This document shows positions 6,156-7,658 of a DNA stretch of 7,658 nt, one piece after another. This stretch comes from Thermoplasmata archaeon. Its GTDB lineage: Archaea; Thermoplasmatota; Thermoplasmata; Thermoplasmatales; Thermoplasmataceae. Where the stretch lies: the NCBI GenBank assembly GCA_021797295.1, contig JAKAAA010000007.1, positions 1-7,658 on the forward strand, read 5' to 3'. Numbering within the stretch: position 1 is the first letter of the stretch; each line of letters starts with the position of its first letter. Made by a program: the position numbers and the translations under genes. The notes under the pieces are model-generated. The model ran no database searches and was not told where the DNA came from. It saw nothing but the letters and a program-made list of their open reading frames with translations.

Positions 6156-6236
6156 TTAGTTATATATTACTAATTATTATTAATTTTTTGGTATTTATTA
6201 CTAAGTTTATTTGCATATTTGGTAATCAATTACTAA
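6156..6236. promoter_or_regulatory. Three phased dyads upstream of the ATPase gene, probable operator
   Basis: Three imperfect inverted repeats end in the same ATTACTAA: TTAGTTATATATTACTAA (6156-6173), TTGGTATTTATTACTAA (6188-6204) and TTGGTAATCAATTACTAA (6219-6236). The ATTACTAA halves start at 6166, 6197 and 6229, so the spacing is 31 and 32 bases, close to three helical turns, placing the sites on one face of the DNA. The first dyad begins three bases from the ATPase start codon. It lies between that codon and an AT-rich stretch at about 6172-6189 that could serve as the minus-strand TATA region. Binding there would block transcription of the ATPase. A partial copy sits at 3467-3509. Confidence 0.65.
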
Positions 6237-6358
6237 GTTTATATATATTACCTGCTGGTACTGAGCCTGCCGGTTATATACGATATTTATGTCAGCATAA
6301 ATCCTAGCCAATAACGTAAACCCTACCTGTGTAATAATAACTCATGAAACATGTTTGC

Positions 6359-6372
6359 AAATAAATTTATTA
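6359..6372 (+). promoter_or_regulatory. TATA-type promoter of the Fe-S/LUD operon, leaderless start
   Basis: AAATAAATTTATTA is centred near 6366, 28 bases before the ATG at 6394. The spacing fits an archaeal TATA box and a transcript starting at or very near the start codon. No ribosome site precedes that ATG. This is the main reason for preferring 6394 over the TTG at 6355, which would lie upstream of the TATA element. Confidence 0.5.
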
Positions 6373-6393
6373 GCAATCAACGCCTTTATTTCC

Positions 6394-7284
6394 ATGGATA
6401 TCAACAAGCAACGCATAGGGAAAATGAGAGATCTAATTTTCCAGAATTTGATGGATAGCTACCTGCCATTTCCACTGGACACAAAATTATATTCATCATG
6501 GGCAGATAACATTCCAAACAACGGAGACACTATAATATATACATCCTATATGTACCAGATTTCAGGCATTTTAAAGCGTTATGAAGCTTTATTCCCGAAA
6601 ATATACAGACTAAACATACCGAAAAGACTCATGACTGCATCAAAATTTCTTATAAAACCCAAGGATGAGGAATTACAGAGGGCGTTTAGAATACTGAAAA
6701 GCATAACATCTATGCTTTCAGGATCGGGGGTAAAGTTCGGATACCTTTATGACAAGGAGCCATATTCTGGTGCACTCCTGCTGGAATCTGGATTCTTAAA
6801 GGAATACAAAGAATACGGCGAAAAACTTTACAGTTTCTTTAAATCAAAGGGCATAAAAAATATTATAACAGTTGATCCCCATACAACGAACGCCCTGAAA
6901 AGATATAAGGATTTTATAAATTTTGACATAGACGTAAAGAACTATTTAGAGATCGTCAAATTCAAGGGTTCAGGGAACTATGTTATACACGATTCCTGCC
7001 TTTATGCACGTGCTATGGGAATGTACAGTGACATACGTAATAAGGTGAATAATTCCGGTCTTTCCATAGATGAAAACTACCTGATAACAAGCAAGGAAAT
7101 AGGGAGCTGCTGCGGAGGCCCTCTTTCACTTGTTTCTGCCCAGGATAGTGAGGATGTATCCAGGGAGAGAGCTGAGAAGCTACTATCAGTCAATGAAAAT
7201 GTTCTTGTTATGTGTCCACTGTGCTATCAGAATTTATCTCCGTATATAAATAATATAAAGGATCTGGCTGAGGTGGTTTCATGA
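6394..7284 (+). CDS. Fe-S oxidoreductase subunit with CCG domain (LutA/LldE/HdrD-like)
   Basis: This protein of 296 residues (from ATG 6394) belongs to the CCG-domain Fe-S proteins related to LutA/LldE, GlpC and heterodisulfide reductase HdrB/HdrD. The C-terminal CCG domain is intact: HDSC (C202), then SCCGGP (C239-C240), then CPLC (C274, C277), which should hold an iron-sulfur cluster of the type used for electron transfer to a quinone or disulfide. The N-terminal half keeps the shape of a first CCG domain but has lost its cysteines: YTSYMYQ, EPYSGALLLESG and DPHTTNALKRY stand where Cys, CCG and CxxC are expected. The stop overlaps the start of the LUD protein gene by 4 bases (ATGA), so they are translated together. 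The pair probably oxidises lactate or a related hydroxy acid at the membrane. A TTG at 6355 would add 13 residues but lies upstream of the TATA-like element. Confidence 0.85.
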   Translation: MDINKQRIGKMRDLIFQNLMDSYLPFPLDTKLYSSWADNIPNNGDTIIYTSYMYQISGILKRYEALFPKIYRLNIPKRLMTASKFLIKPKDEELQRAFRILKSITSMLSGSGVKFGYLYDKEPYSGALLLESGFLKEYKEYGEKLYSFFKSKGIKNIITVDPHTTNALKRYKDFINFDIDVKNYLEIVKFKGSGNYVIHDSCLYARAMGMYSDIRNKVNNSGLSIDENYLITSKEIGSCCGGPLSLVSAQDSEDVSRERAEKLLSVNENVLVMCPLCYQNLSPYINNIKDLAEVVS

Positions 7285-7658
7285 ACTACGAATGGGAGGT
7301 AGCAATAAATAAGGCTACACTGAATAATTCACCGAAAGTCCATAAAATTCTCGAGGAAAATCCTTACATAAAGGATGTGGCATCGGAATTGAGGGATACC
7401 AAAAATAGGGTGCTGGATGATATTGATACATATATATCAAAAACTCAAAAGAGTGTAGAAAAACTGGGCGGGCATGTCCATATTGCAAAGGACAGCACTG
7501 AGGCAATGGAAATTGTAAAAGAAATATTAGGCGAAAAGAGAAAAATAGTAGTTTCCAAATCCAACGTGCTTTATGAAATAAAGCTCAGGGAGGAGCTGGA
7601 AAATGAGGGCATGGATATCTGGGAAACTGATTTAGGAGAATACCTTGTTCAGCTCAAT
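7281..7658 (+). CDS. lutB: LUD-domain protein, LutB/LldF-like (N-terminal part, runs off the window)
   Basis: The frame opens with ATG 7281, overlapping the previous stop by 4 bases, and is uninterrupted for 126 codons to the right edge. The N-terminus is helical and charged, followed by KLGGHVHIAKDSTEAMEIV (about 61-79), then KIVVSKSNVLYEIKLREEL and DIWETDLGEYLVQL (about 112-125). The SKS...E...L...G...ETDLGE pattern is the hallmark of LUD-domain proteins such as LutB/LldF, the iron-sulfur subunit of lactate oxidation complexes. In full-length relatives a 4Fe-4S ferredoxin-like part follows the LUD domain; it would lie beyond this window. Coupling to a CCG-domain protein supports the assignment. 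The substrate cannot be told from this fragment, and the gene symbol is by family only. Confidence 0.85.
   Translation, partial: MNYEWEVAINKATLNNSPKVHKILEENPYIKDVASELRDTKNRVLDDIDTYISKTQKSVEKLGGHVHIAKDSTEAMEIVKEILGEKRKIVVSKSNVLYEIKLREELENEGMDIWETDLGEYLVQLN

Noticed and set aside
6166..6236. CRISPR-like array from the repeated ATTACTAA units
   Set aside because: The repeats are only about 8-18 bases, imperfect, and few; the positions relative to the ATPase start fit operator sites.
5747..6307. Two open frames on the plus strand across the ATPase gene and its upstream region
   Set aside because: Both overlap the Walker-motif-bearing ATPase or its control region; their sequences look like reverse-strand shadows.
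7315..7506. Open frame of 63 codons on the minus strand at the right edge
   Set aside because: Antisense to the LUD-domain gene, which has recognisable family motifs and a coupled start.

Overview
The window looks archaeal, most likely from an acidophilic Thermoplasmatales-type organism (Ferroplasma / Acidiplasma / Cuniculiplasma relatives); this is inferred from style, not from a marker gene. The DNA is AT-rich. Two genes start with an ATG about 26-28 bases after a TATA-like element and have no Shine-Dalgarno site, as in leaderless archaeal transcripts. The AAA ATPase-DUF4143 protein and the Fe-S (CCG domain) + LUD pair also suit such genomes.

Layout. Bases 1-58 hold the tail of an unidentified gene. 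Bases 234-4422 are an accessory region built from a repeated module on the + strand: a small membrane protein of about 180 residues, followed within 10-14 bases by a membrane metallopeptidase with the topology of HtpX (M48 family). Module 1 (267-1798) is intact. Module 2 (about 2043-3415) has a damaged small-protein gene, with the start ATG changed to ATA and one in-frame TGA, but an intact peptidase. A third peptidase (3532-4422) has no small-protein partner. All three peptidases keep HExxH and the distal Glu of an ExxxD motif. The two small proteins share a nearly identical first part at DNA level (157 of 179 bases from 300/2113), then diverge almost completely apart from NAIPY, HWG and a hydrophobic C-terminus. 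This conserved-head, variable-tail design beside a membrane protease suggests a precursor peptide or membrane substrate with its own protease. A bacteriocin-like product is one possibility, but nothing here proves it.

Bases 4423-4839 contain no intact gene. On the minus strand follows an AAA_14/DUF4143 ATPase (6153-4840). Upstream of it are three imperfect dyads of the type TTRGT...ATTACTAA spaced 31-32 bases apart, the innermost lying between the TATA-like region and the start codon, as expected of a repressor or self-regulation site. A 43-base piece of the same control region (38 of 43 bases identical) lies upstream of the orphan third peptidase, so the two loci share a regulatory element or a mobile remnant.

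From 6394 to the right edge is an ordinary metabolic operon: an Fe-S protein of the LutA/LldE/HdrD kind overlapping by 4 bases (ATGA) the start of a LutB/LldF-like LUD protein that runs off the window. These two probably act in oxidation of lactate or a similar hydroxy acid. No tRNA, rRNA, CRISPR array or intact insertion sequence was seen.
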